Assembly: GCA_020252385.1 (NCBI GenBank)
Contig: JADCDC010000482.1
Coordinates: forward strand, 1-6,070
Reading direction: 5' to 3'
Length of the DNA stretch: 6,070 nt
Source: Aestuariivirga sp.
GTDB lineage: Bacteria; Pseudomonadota; Alphaproteobacteria; Rhizobiales; Aestuariivirgaceae
Shown here one piece after another: positions 1-5,420 of the stretch. Below the pieces are notes generated by a model. The model had not been told where the DNA came from. It saw only the letters and a program-made list of their open reading frames with translations, and did not search any database. Both the position numbers and the translations under genes were made by a program. The first letter of the stretch is position 1, and every line of letters starts with the position of its first letter.

Positions 1-428
1 TCGCCGCTCTCGACAAGGCTGCGCACGATGAGCGCCTGCAGTCCTCCAAAATCGGTCAGACCGTCCGCATCACATGCTGCCACGAACTGCAGCCAGAGCT
101 GATCGGCCTGCTTTGCGGCGGCCAGCCTCCTCGATCTTGCCCGTGGCACGATCCCGGTGCCAACCAGGTTGCTCACCAGTGCGTTCACCGCCTTGGCGGC
201 GTAAGGGTTGTTGCGGACAAGATCGCGCGAGCGTTCCCTGAGACGCGAACTGGCGGGGCCGATCTCGGCATTTGCGCCAGACCCGGCGGTGATCCAGCCG
301 TCCGTGCGCCGTCCAGACCTTGCGCCCTCGTAGACACGCTGCATCAGGCGAAGCGCCTGCCGCTGCCGGACGCGCTTCAGCCCGGCCGCCGGTGCAACGG
401 CGCCGATGACGCGATCCAGCCAGTTCAT
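1..428 (-). CDS. Phage portal protein, lambda gpB family (N-terminal part, runs off the window)
   Basis: This is the N-terminal ~142 residues of a portal protein, the dodecameric ring at the head vertex through which DNA is packaged and to which the tail joins. The reading begins MNWLDRVIGAVAPAAG and contains RDLVRNNPYAAKAVNALV followed by SNLVGTGIVP, which is the hallmark N-terminal signature of the lambda-family portals (PF05136). The last visible residues, LIVRSLVESGE, match the conserved segment that follows it. The family is usually around 500 residues, so most of the gene lies beyond base 1. The start ATG (428-426) follows the gpW stop by 6 bases, with a GGGGA ribosome-binding site inside the end of gpW, so the two are probably translationally coupled. 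The visible part has no frameshift. The identification rests on recalled family motifs, not a search. Confidence 0.9.
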   Translation of the reverse strand, partial: MNWLDRVIGAVAPAAGLKRVRQRQALRLMQRVYEGARSGRRTDGWITAGSGANAEIGPASSRLRERSRDLVRNNPYAAKAVNALVSNLVGTGIVPRARSRRLAAAKQADQLWLQFVAACDADGLTDFGGLQALIVRSLVESG

Positions 429-434
429 CAGTGA

Positions 435-638
435 TTATCCCCGGGCAAAGGACGCCAGGCTGCGACGCGGCGGCCTTTTGCCAGAATGGGTCTGCATCTC
501 GGCTTCGATCGTCCGGATGCGGCTGAGGAGATCAACTGCAGAGCCATACTCGACGCTGCGGCCCTCGAAGGATACACGCAAGGTGCCGCTGGCATAAGCT
601 TTCTTGAGCGCATCCAGTTCGGGAACTGACCATGGCAT
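435..638 (-). CDS. gpW-like phage head-tail joining protein
   Basis: This gene encodes a 67-residue protein beginning MPWSVPELDALKKAYASGTL, with VEYGSAVDLLSRIRTIEAEM in the middle and a basic tail (KRPPRRSLASFARG). In lambda, gpW is 68 residues, binds the portal after packaging, stabilises DNA in the head and forms the site for gpFII and the tail. The length, the helix-hairpin-helix pattern and the position directly before the portal gene all fit this family. I chose the ATG at 638-636 because MxWxxxxLxxLKxAYASG is the normal family N-terminus and a GGGGAG ribosome-binding site lies about 10 bases upstream. The frame stays open 12 codons further up, to 674, but that extension is not family-like. 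The gene is unusual in being separated from the terminase by an inverted two-gene cassette. Confidence 0.85.
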   Translation of the reverse strand: MPWSVPELDALKKAYASGTLRVSFEGRSVEYGSAVDLLSRIRTIEAEMQTHSGKRPPRRSLASFARG

Positions 639-784
639 TATACTTGTTCTCCCCGAACCATCATGACGGCACATGCAACTTGGGATTCTACTTAATGTTT
701 GACTTTGTATAGCTCTGCCTGTCTTGATGCCGATGCCGGCTTACACGGCACCAACTATACTCAGACAAGAAGAGAGATACTGTT
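639..784. promoter_or_regulatory. Divergent intergenic region between gpW and csp
   Basis: These 146 bases separate the start of gpW (minus) from the start of the csp gene (plus), so they must hold the csp promoter and possibly a promoter or antitermination relay for gpW-portal. On the plus strand TATACT (756-761) is a good -10 match but has no convincing -35 at 16-18 bases. TTGACT (699-704) is a -35-like hexamer without a good partner -10. TGCCG (734-738) and CGGCA (746-750) form a small inverted repeat just upstream of TATACT. The region is visibly more AT-rich than the flanking genes. No rho-independent terminator is seen. The promoter call is weak. Confidence 0.35.
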
Positions 785-994
785 TTGGCTACAGGCAAAG
801 TGAAGTGGTTCAACGATCAGAAGGGTTTTGGATTCATTGGACCCGATGATGGCAGCAAGGATGTCTTCGTGCACATCAGCGCCGTGGAGCGTGCCGGCCT
901 CCGTTCGCTCACCGAGAACCAGGCGGTTTCCTATGAGCTGACCACCGACCGAAAGAGCGGCAAGCAGTCCGCCGATCAGCTGAGGGCGATCTGA
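785..994 (+). CDS. CspA-family cold-shock protein
   Basis: This 69-residue protein is a single cold-shock domain, a five-stranded beta barrel that binds single-stranded RNA and DNA and acts in the cytoplasm as an RNA chaperone or transcription antiterminator. It opens with the canonical MATGKVKWFN. RNP1 is KGFGFI (13-18) and RNP2 is VFVHIS (27-32), and the alphaproteobacterial-type ending RKSGKQSADQLRAI is present. Length and motifs are complete. The start is a TTG codon (785-787), fixed by the family N-terminus, with an AGAGAG purine run a few bases upstream. It reads against the surrounding head genes and is followed 4 bases later by a basic HTH protein, so the two form a small operon. Cold-shock proteins are normally chromosomal; its place between terminase and gpW suggests a moron. 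Cold induction cannot be judged from sequence. Confidence 0.95.
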   Translation: MATGKVKWFNDQKGFGFIGPDDGSKDVFVHISAVERAGLRSLTENQAVSYELTTDRKSGKQSADQLRAI

Positions 995-998
995 GCTC

Positions 999-1286
999 AT
1001 GGCAAGGAAGGCAAAGACGAAGGTCGTGGCGAGGACGCCCACCAAATCGAAGAAGACAAAGAAGGCAATTGCCGTCAAGTCCGTGAAGCCTGCCAGGAAG
1101 TCTGTTGCGAAGAAGGTTGCCGCAAAAAGGCCGGCCCGCAAGGTGACCCGCCGCGGTGCGGCCGATGTCGCGAAGCTGCGCAGGGCGGTGATCGCCGGTT
1201 CGAGAGCGAAGAAGCCTGCCGAGACCATTGCAAAGGAGCTCGGCATCTCCAAGGCTTACGTCTACGCTCTCAAGCGCAAGGCCTGA
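999..1286 (+). CDS. Basic protein with histone H1-like tail and C-terminal helix-turn-helix
   Basis: This 95-residue protein is unusually basic: about 22 Lys and 11 Arg against only three acidic residues. Residues 1-52 are a low-complexity tail rich in K, A, T, S, V and P, like the tails of eukaryotic H1 and bacterial H1-like proteins. Residues 54-95 are different: DVAKLRRAVIAG, then AETIAKELGISKAYVYALKRK (74-94), a resolvase- or Trp-repressor-like helix-turn-helix with the A-x-x-L-G-I-S-x-x-Y-V pattern. I infer a cytoplasmic DNA-binding protein, nucleoid-associated or regulatory, whose tail gives non-specific affinity. ATG 999 starts 4 bases after the csp stop, with only a distant GAGG upstream, so translation is probably coupled to csp. 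Its stop is 9 bases from the convergent terminase stop, with no terminator hairpin between them. I do not recognise a named family. Confidence 0.85.
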   Translation: MARKAKTKVVARTPTKSKKTKKAIAVKSVKPARKSVAKKVAAKRPARKVTRRGAADVAKLRRAVIAGSRAKKPAETIAKELGISKAYVYALKRKA

Positions 1287-1295
1287 GCTGAACAC

Positions 1296-3251
1296 TTAAC
1301 TGATCCAGCCGCGCCTGCGGCCGATCCAGTTGCCATCACGCGCTCCGGAAACGGGGCGCGTGTTCTGTTTTGAAGACACCGAGCCAGCCCTCGGCCTCGG
1401 TGCTCCTACGCCATCCCGCAATTCCGTCTCCAGCGCCTCCCAGCGGTCCTCGCTCCAGCGATCGATGCCAGCAATCCATGCAGCGGCCCGGGCATAACTG
1501 CGGCAGTCGAGCGCCTCGTTGCGTTCGCGAAGCTTCTGCCATTCGAGCCGCTGGAAGCCACGCCTGGTCTTCACCGTCACCAGTTGCTCGGCGACGAATT
1601 GCTTGCACCATTCGCTCTCCGCCCAGGCCGGAAGATGAATGGTGCCCGGCGGGTGCGTCATGCCGGCGGCAAGTTCCTCGTCGGTTGGCCTCTCGAGCCG
1701 GAGGAAGCGATAGGTCTCGGACTTGAAGGTCGACACGGCCACCGTCCAGAGCCTCACGCCGCGCCGGATGCGCTTGCCGCCGGCGGTCATGTCGACATAG
1801 GTGGGGCCCGAAACAGGGCTGAGGCGGTTGAAGCCATCCACACCCTTCAGGGGTGCCACCTGATCGAAGCCTTGTCCGCGTGCCCAGGCATAGACAGCCG
1901 GGGCTTCGTAGCCGGTATCGACGCCCATGCGCACGATCTGCATCGGTGTTCCCAACGCATGGCGCCAAGTCTTCGCGCACAAAGCGGTCAGTTCCGCCCA
2001 GGCTGCGGGACGATCGGGACCTCCCTCGATGACAATGTGGTCGACGAGCCAGCTCTCGAGCCCCCGCCCCCAGCCCCAGACGTCGATCTCGATGCGGTCC
2101 TTCTGGATGTCGGCGCCGGCCGTGAGAAACAGAGCCTTCTCCGGAACGATTCCCGGCGTCCAGCGCTCCCTGCGGTCGTAAAGCCGCTGCCAGTCGGGCG
2201 CCTCGCCGGATTCCATCCAGGTCTCACCCAACAACACGTTCTTCGCGGTCTTCAGCGCCGCATCGTTATGCTGGGCATCCTCCCAGCTCCGCGCAATGCC
2301 CGCCCAGCTCGTCCATCCGACCGGCGAATAGAGCGCGGAAAGATGATAACCGCGGGTGCGCGGGTCATTTCCATCGGCCGTGGCGCGCCATTCCCCCTTC
2401 GCCAGCATCTCGGTCTTGGACGACTCGGAGATCTGCGCATCACAGGCCTCGCAGAGGTAGTGCGCGGTCTCAGGTCTTCCCTTTTCCCAGCGCAGACGCT
2501 CGAACTGCAGCCATTGCATCGCCCCGCAGTGCGGACATGGCACGAAGTAGCGGCGCTGGTCGGAGGCTTCATACTCCCGTTCGATGCGCGATAGCCCCTT
2601 GATCGTGGGCGTCGACACCAGGAACAGCTTCTTGCGGTGCCCGAACGTTGCCGTGCGAGCCTCGGCTAGGGCAATCGGATCGCCTTCGCCGTCGACGTCG
2701 CCTGGATAGGCATCTACCTCGTCCAGAAATACGTAACGGGCCGGCATGGAGCGCAGCCCCGTTGCGCTGTTGGCGCCCGTCAGCACCAGCTGTCCGCCCG
2801 GAAACCGCTTCGCCAGCACCGTGTTGCCGCTATCACGGCTTCGGGCAGGCGCCACGATCTTCCGCAGCGCCTCGCTGTCGTCGATCAGCGGGTCGATGCG
2901 CTGCTGCGAATTGCGCTTCGCCAGCTCCACCGTCGGCTGCACAGCCAAAATGGGACCCGGCGCCTGGTGGATCACGAAGCCGATGAAGTTGTTTCCGGCC
3001 TCCGTCGCGCCCGTCTGCGCCGCCTTCATGAACACCACCCGTTCCACCGGGCTCGACGGCGAAAGGTTCTCCATGATCTCCCGCATGTAGGGCGTGCGCG
3101 AGGTCCGATATTTGCCCGCTTCGGCCGCCGCCCGGCCAGAGAGGATCCGGTAATTGTCCGCCCACTCGGCCACCGTCATCAGCGGATCGGGCGTCAGTCC
3201 GTCAGCGAGGCTACGCAGGAAGGCGGCGTTGCCGGAATAGTCATTCGGCAT
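1296..3251 (-). CDS. Phage terminase large subunit, GpA family
   Basis: This 651-residue protein (lambda gpA is 641) is the motor and nuclease that cuts concatemeric phage DNA and pumps it into the prohead through the portal. The ATPase domain comes first: the degenerate Walker A-like VFMKAAQTGATEAG (73-86), Walker B in YVFLDEVDAYPGD (173-185) and coupling motif LFLVSTPT (209-216). A CPHC/CEAC zinc ribbon follows (239-242, 267-270). The nuclease domain has acidic motifs in AGADIQKDRIEIDVWGWG (378-395), GVDTGYEAP (443-451) and ALDCRSYARAAAW (580-592). Together these define the GpA group (PF05876). The ATG (3251-3249) has AAGG 6 bases upstream. The gene is intact, so packaging may still work. 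It lies 60 bases downstream of the small subunit, a gap that contains a hairpin. Its stop faces the inverted HTH gene. Confidence 0.96.
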   Translation of the reverse strand: MPNDYSGNAAFLRSLADGLTPDPLMTVAEWADNYRILSGRAAAEAGKYRTSRTPYMREIMENLSPSSPVERVVFMKAAQTGATEAGNNFIGFVIHQAPGPILAVQPTVELAKRNSQQRIDPLIDDSEALRKIVAPARSRDSGNTVLAKRFPGGQLVLTGANSATGLRSMPARYVFLDEVDAYPGDVDGEGDPIALAEARTATFGHRKKLFLVSTPTIKGLSRIEREYEASDQRRYFVPCPHCGAMQWLQFERLRWEKGRPETAHYLCEACDAQISESSKTEMLAKGEWRATADGNDPRTRGYHLSALYSPVGWTSWAGIARSWEDAQHNDAALKTAKNVLLGETWMESGEAPDWQRLYDRRERWTPGIVPEKALFLTAGADIQKDRIEIDVWGWGRGLESWLVDHIVIEGGPDRPAAWAELTALCAKTWRHALGTPMQIVRMGVDTGYEAPAVYAWARGQGFDQVAPLKGVDGFNRLSPVSGPTYVDMTAGGKRIRRGVRLWTVAVSTFKSETYRFLRLERPTDEELAAGMTHPPGTIHLPAWAESEWCKQFVAEQLVTVKTRRGFQRLEWQKLRERNEALDCRSYARAAAWIAGIDRWSEDRWEALETELRDGVGAPRPRAGSVSSKQNTRPVSGARDGNWIGRRRGWIS

Positions 3252-3271
3252 CGTCCACCTTGTGGTCCAAA

Positions 3272-3298
3272 TTCAACATTGGCGACTCCAACGTTGAA
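3272..3298. promoter_or_regulatory. Intercistronic hairpin between terminase small and large genes
   Basis: TTCAACATTGG (3272-3282) and CCAACGTTGAA (3288-3298) form an 11-bp inverted repeat around a 5-base loop. In the minus-strand RNA, the transcribed direction, the single mismatch becomes a G-U wobble, so the whole 11-bp stem can form. It lies 21 bases before the terminase large start. No T-run follows it on either strand, so it does not look like an intrinsic terminator. It could be an RNA processing site, a translation control element or a protein-binding dyad; which one is not decidable here. Confidence 0.5.
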
Positions 3299-3311
3299 AA
3301 TAATCGCGCCT

Positions 3312-3866
3312 CTAGCCGGTCCGATCATGCAGACGGAGCTCATCTGCCGCCGATGCCTGCAGCTGTTCGCGCACCTGCTCGGTCAGCAGCGCCTCAAGCT
3401 TGTGTGCATCGACGCCGAGATCCGCCGCCATCAGCGCGGAGACGCGAGCTGGCCATCCAAGCCACTGGTCCCGAAGCCTGCGGGCAAACGAGAACCCCTG
3501 CTCGATGGCATAGTCCCGTTCGACCACCTCGCCCTTCTCGCGGCGGAGCTTCTCGCGCAGCAACTGAATCGTGAGCACCTTCTCCGCCGTCTTGGCGTGG
3601 AGATAGCTCATCCCGCCGATAACGGGGGCTCCCGCTTCCGACAGCGTGTCCTTCACCGCACCCACCGCAGCCTCCGGCACCGGCTTCAGCTTGCTCGTGT
3701 CTCGTGCTTTCGAAGGATCGGCGTTCCTGACCCAGGCGTGGTTGGCCTTCACCGGATCAATTGTCCCGTCCGGTTCTGGCATCAGCCTGCCAGATGCAAT
3801 CGCCTTGCGCACGCTGGTGTGGCTGACGCCGCGATGGGCGGCGTAGGCGCGGATGGACAATCCCAT
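3312..3866 (-). CDS. Terminase small subunit-like DNA-binding protein
   Basis: This 184-residue protein sits where the small terminase subunit belongs, which recognises the packaging site and recruits the large subunit. The N-terminus, MGLSIRAYAAHRGVSHTSVRKAIASGRL (1-28) followed by DGTID, is a winged-helix/MerR-like HTH as in lambda Nu1. A polar linker follows (45-85). Then comes a long helix, YLHAKTAEKVLTIQLLREKLRREKGEVVER (88-117), probably for oligomerisation, and a C-terminal segment FARRLRDQWLGWPARVSALMAADLGVDAHKLEALL (127-161). I recall homologues in rhizobial prophages annotated as small terminase or with the uninformative name 'elements of external origin'. The ATG (3866-3864) has a GGAAGA site just upstream. 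The terminase role rests on position, the Nu1-like HTH and the long helix. Confidence 0.8.
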   Translation of the reverse strand: MGLSIRAYAAHRGVSHTSVRKAIASGRLMPEPDGTIDPVKANHAWVRNADPSKARDTSKLKPVPEAAVGAVKDTLSEAGAPVIGGMSYLHAKTAEKVLTIQLLREKLRREKGEVVERDYAIEQGFSFARRLRDQWLGWPARVSALMAADLGVDAHKLEALLTEQVREQLQASAADELRLHDRTG

Positions 3867-3966
3867 TTAATTCTTCCCGGCTGGAAGCTTTTTCAATGCC
3901 CGGGGGGCCCCCAGAAAACAATCCGATTGCTCACAATCAACTGGATAGTGGGCCCACATAGAGCAA
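3867..3966. promoter_or_regulatory. Divergent control region with three dyads
   Basis: This 100-base gap lies between the divergent starts of the small terminase (minus) and the 85-residue protein (plus). It contains three perfect dyads: GGGGGCCCCC (3903-3912), GATTG-CTCA-CAATC (3925-3938) and GTGGGCCCAC (3948-3957). Their centres are 24 and 21 bases apart, about two helical turns. The outer two share a GGGCCC core 45 bases apart. On the minus strand the middle element reads GATTGTGAGCAATC. No convincing -35/-10 pair was found on either strand, so the promoters expected here are not placed. An operator role is inference. Confidence 0.4.
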
Positions 3967-4224
3967 ATGTCCGATCACCAAAAGCGAAGGACAGACACAG
4001 ACATGCGCAGGCCCAGAGACAACAGCGATGCCCTCGCCGCCTTCCTGGCGAAGAAGGCGGAGATCGACACTGCTCTGGCGCGCCTGACGGCACTCAGCGC
4101 GGACCACTTCAACGCCAATCCCGATACCTTGCCCTGGGGCCACGTCGGCGACCTTGAATTCTATGCCAGCCTCCTAAAGCGCGTGACTGATTCTGCATTC
4201 CGGGAAGGCGAGCACACCGAATAG
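3967..4224 (+). CDS. Small conserved hypothetical protein, paired with the DUF3489 gene
   Basis: This frame encodes up to 85 residues. The conserved-looking part is DALAAFLAKKAEIDTALARLTALSADHF (21-48), a helix followed by NPDTLPWGHVGDLEFYASLLKRVTDSAFREGEH (51-83). The pattern WGHVGxLxxYAxLLxxxTDxAFxEGEH is one I recall from short uncharacterised alphaproteobacterial proteins, often near DUF3489 genes; no function is known to me. The start is uncertain. ATG 3967 has only a poor AGAG upstream, whereas ATG 4003 (giving 73 residues, MRRPRDNSD) has AAGGA about 11 bases upstream and would drop a polar, poorly conserved N-terminus. It is the first rightward gene from the divergent control region. 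No membrane segment or signal peptide is visible. Confidence 0.7.
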   Translation: MSDHQKRRTDTDMRRPRDNSDALAAFLAKKAEIDTALARLTALSADHFNANPDTLPWGHVGDLEFYASLLKRVTDSAFREGEHTE

Positions 4225-4245
4225 GCCAAGCCACCTTCCCGCTCC

Positions 4246-4265
4246 GCCCCGCAAGCATGCGGGGC
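4246..4265 (+). terminator. GC-rich hairpin between the small gene and the DUF3489 gene
   Basis: GCCCCGCA (4246-4253) and TGCGGGGC (4258-4265) form a perfect 8-bp stem with an AGCA loop, 22 bases after the stop of the upstream gene. It is followed by TTGGGG and not by a T-run, so it is an imperfect intrinsic terminator. It could instead be an attenuator or an RNA-stability hairpin within a two-gene transcript. The downstream gene starts 55 bases further on with its own strong ribosome-binding site. Confidence 0.5.
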
Positions 4266-4320
4266 TTGGGGTCGTGGGAGCCGCAAAGGACTCCGGCCCA
4301 TGTACCCAAGGAGCAGACCA

Positions 4321-4869
4321 ATGACCAAACTCACCGACACCCAGCGAGTCATTCTCAGCGCCGCCTCGCAGCGCACCGACCGCCTCGCCTTGCCACTCCC
4401 AAAAAGCCTGAAGGGTGGCGCGGCCCACAAGGTCGTCAACGCGCTGGTCGAGAAGGGCCTCCTCAGGGAGGTCAGGGCCAACCGCAAGCTGAACGATCCG
4501 GTCTGGCGCCAAAGCGACGAAGGTCAGGCCTTCACGCTCATCGTTACCGACGCAGGCCTTGAGGCGATTGGAATCGAAATTCCCACCAGCAAGCCCAAGA
4601 AGAGCAAAAAGTCCAAACCCACCAAATCAACCGAAGCCGCTGCTGCCGAACCGAAGGAACGCAAGGCGCGCGAGGGCACCAAGCAGGCGCTTGTGATAGA
4701 AATGCTGCGTCGACCTGAGGGGGCGACCATCGCAGAGATTGTTGAAGCAACTCAATGGGCCAGCCACACGACACGCGGCTTTTTCGCAGGCGCTCTGAAG
4801 AAGAAGCTCGGTCTCGCGATTGACTCGGAAAAGGATGAGTTGCGAGGTCGGGTTTACCGCCTAGGCTGA
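4321..4869 (+). CDS. DUF3489 domain protein with two winged-helix-like modules
   Basis: This 182-residue protein has an N-terminal winged-helix-like module (1-85: LTDTQRVILSAASQR, then AAHKVVNALVEKGLLREVRA and FTLIVTDAGLEAIGI). A Lys/Ala/Glu-rich linker follows (90-118). The C-terminal module GTKQALVIEMLRRPEGATIAEIVEATQW, continuing to HTTRGFFAGALKKKLGL and GRVYRLG (119-182), is the DUF3489 signature (PF11994). I infer DNA binding, probably as a regulator; no function is established for the family as far as I know. ATG 4321 was chosen because AAGGAG (4308-4313) lies 7 bases upstream and MTKLTDTQR is a natural family start; an upstream in-frame ATG at 4300 lacks this. It lies downstream of the small hypothetical gene on the same strand and ends before a strong terminator. 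DUF3489 genes are often found in rhizobial mobile regions. Confidence 0.88.
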   Translation: MTKLTDTQRVILSAASQRTDRLALPLPKSLKGGAAHKVVNALVEKGLLREVRANRKLNDPVWRQSDEGQAFTLIVTDAGLEAIGIEIPTSKPKKSKKSKPTKSTEAAAAEPKERKAREGTKQALVIEMLRRPEGATIAEIVEATQWASHTTRGFFAGALKKKLGLAIDSEKDELRGRVYRLG

Positions 4870-4890
4870 ACCGAGACATGACTTCCACGC

Positions 4891-4915
4891 TGAAGCCCGC
4901 TCGATGCGGGCTTCA
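4891..4915. terminator. Bidirectional terminator between convergent genes
   Basis: TGAAGCCCGC (4891-4900) and GCGGGCTTCA (4906-4915) form a perfect 10-bp stem with a TCGAT loop. It begins 22 bases after the DUF3489 stop and overlaps the TGA stop (4915-4913) of the convergent membrane-protein gene, so it probably serves both. There is no long T-run on either side, which is common for terminators in high-GC alphaproteobacteria. Confidence 0.75.
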
Positions 4916-5128
4916 TGCATTCAGCCTCACAGCGTTGAACACCCGCCGCAGTGTGTAGGACCTGATCAGCGACACGCAAGTGAAGATAGAGCCAAGAAGC
5001 AGATTTTCTCCGAGTGAGGCGTGGAGTCCGAAGAGCGGGAAAACCGCGACTTGCGTCAACACGGCGATACCGTAACCGACCACAATGTTTGTCAGAGACT
5101 CCAGCAGGGACATCCAGCGCGACTGCAT
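4913..5128 (-). CDS. Small two-helix membrane protein, DUF7220-like
   Basis: This 71-residue protein, MQSRWMSLLESLTNIVVGYG..., has two hydrophobic segments, roughly 13-33 (TNIVVGYGIAVLTQVAVFPLF) and 39-57 (LGENLLLGSIFTCVSLIRS). A basic tail follows (YTLRRVFNAVR). The pattern S-x-x-E-x-x-x-N-x-x-V-G-Y, FPLFG, slightly later IFTxVSLxRSYxLRRxF matches a small family I recall as DUF7220 in alphaproteobacterial phages and prophages. It would sit in the inner membrane with both ends on the same side. Its role is unknown; a holin-like or superinfection role is only a guess. ATG 5128-5126 has AAGAGG 5 bases upstream; a GTG directly before it (5131) adds one codon. It is convergent with the DUF3489 gene and its stop lies in the shared terminator. 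Confidence 0.8.
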   Translation of the reverse strand: MQSRWMSLLESLTNIVVGYGIAVLTQVAVFPLFGLHASLGENLLLGSIFTCVSLIRSYTLRRVFNAVRLNA

Positions 5129-5157
5129 CACATCCTCTTGAAGTAACCTTCGGCTGT

Positions 5158-5171
5158 TTGACGAATGTCAA
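5158..5171. promoter_or_regulatory. Short dyad between divergent small genes
   Basis: TTGAC (5158-5162) and GTCAA (5167-5171) form a perfect inverted repeat with spacer GAAT. It lies in the 103-base divergent gap between the membrane-protein gene (minus) and the YdcH-like gene (plus). Each strand carries a -35-like hexamer here, TTGACG on plus and TTGACA on minus, but neither has a good -10 at the usual spacing. It may be an operator overlapping a promoter, or chance. Confidence 0.3.
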
Positions 5172-5231
5172 GTTCCGGTTCACCCTTTGCTGTCAGTCTG
5201 ATCCCCGCAGACATCAGAAACAGGAGGGACC

Positions 5232-5420
5232 ATGTCGACCCAAACCCACCTCGAAGCGCTGAAGACCAAGCACAAGGCCTGCGAAGCACAGCTGGCAGAG
5301 GCCATCGCCCACGCTTCGAGCAGCGACCAGGAGATCGCCGCGATCAAGCACAAGAAGCTCCAGTTGAAGGATGAGATCGTCCAGCTCGAGGCGAAATTGA
5401 AGCAGACCGCGCCCGCCTGA
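5232..5420 (+). CDS. YdcH-like (DUF465) small coiled-coil protein
   Basis: This 62-residue, highly charged helical protein has the form THLEALKTKHKACEAQLAEAIAHASSSDQEIAAIKHKKLQLKDEIVQLEAKLK. It is two helices separated by a short polar turn near residues 28-33. The second half, IAAIKHKKLQLKDEIVQLE, is the K-K-x-x-L-x-x-K-D-E-I motif of the YdcH/DUF465 family (PF04325). These are small cytoplasmic proteins of unknown function, common in several copies in Alphaproteobacteria. No membrane segment is visible. AGGAGGG (5222-5228) lies just before ATG 5232, an excellent ribosome-binding site that fixes the start. The gene stands alone, with 100 or more bases free on each side and no clear terminator hairpin after it. 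It is more likely a host-type gene than a phage structural gene. Confidence 0.87.
   Translation: MSTQTHLEALKTKHKACEAQLAEAIAHASSSDQEIAAIKHKKLQLKDEIVQLEAKLKQTAPA

Noticed and set aside
639..674. N-terminal extension of gpW to base 674
   Set aside because: The extra 12 residues do not fit the family N-terminus, and the ribosome-binding site supports the ATG at 638.
761..1295. Minus-strand open frames opposite csp and the HTH gene, which would restore a continuous minus-strand operon
   Set aside because: The plus-strand csp has complete family motifs, and the minus-strand frames read as Phe/Leu/Ala-rich or Arg-rich antisense shadows with no phage similarity.
1584..2594. 336-codon plus-strand open frame
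   Set aside because: It lies wholly opposite the intact terminase large gene, has no ribosome-binding site or family motifs, and is the kind of antisense frame expected in high-GC DNA.
2967..4157. 396-codon plus-strand open frame
   Set aside because: It runs antisense to both terminase genes and then over the real start of the 85-residue protein in another frame. Its Arg/His/Pro-rich composition is typical of a shadow.
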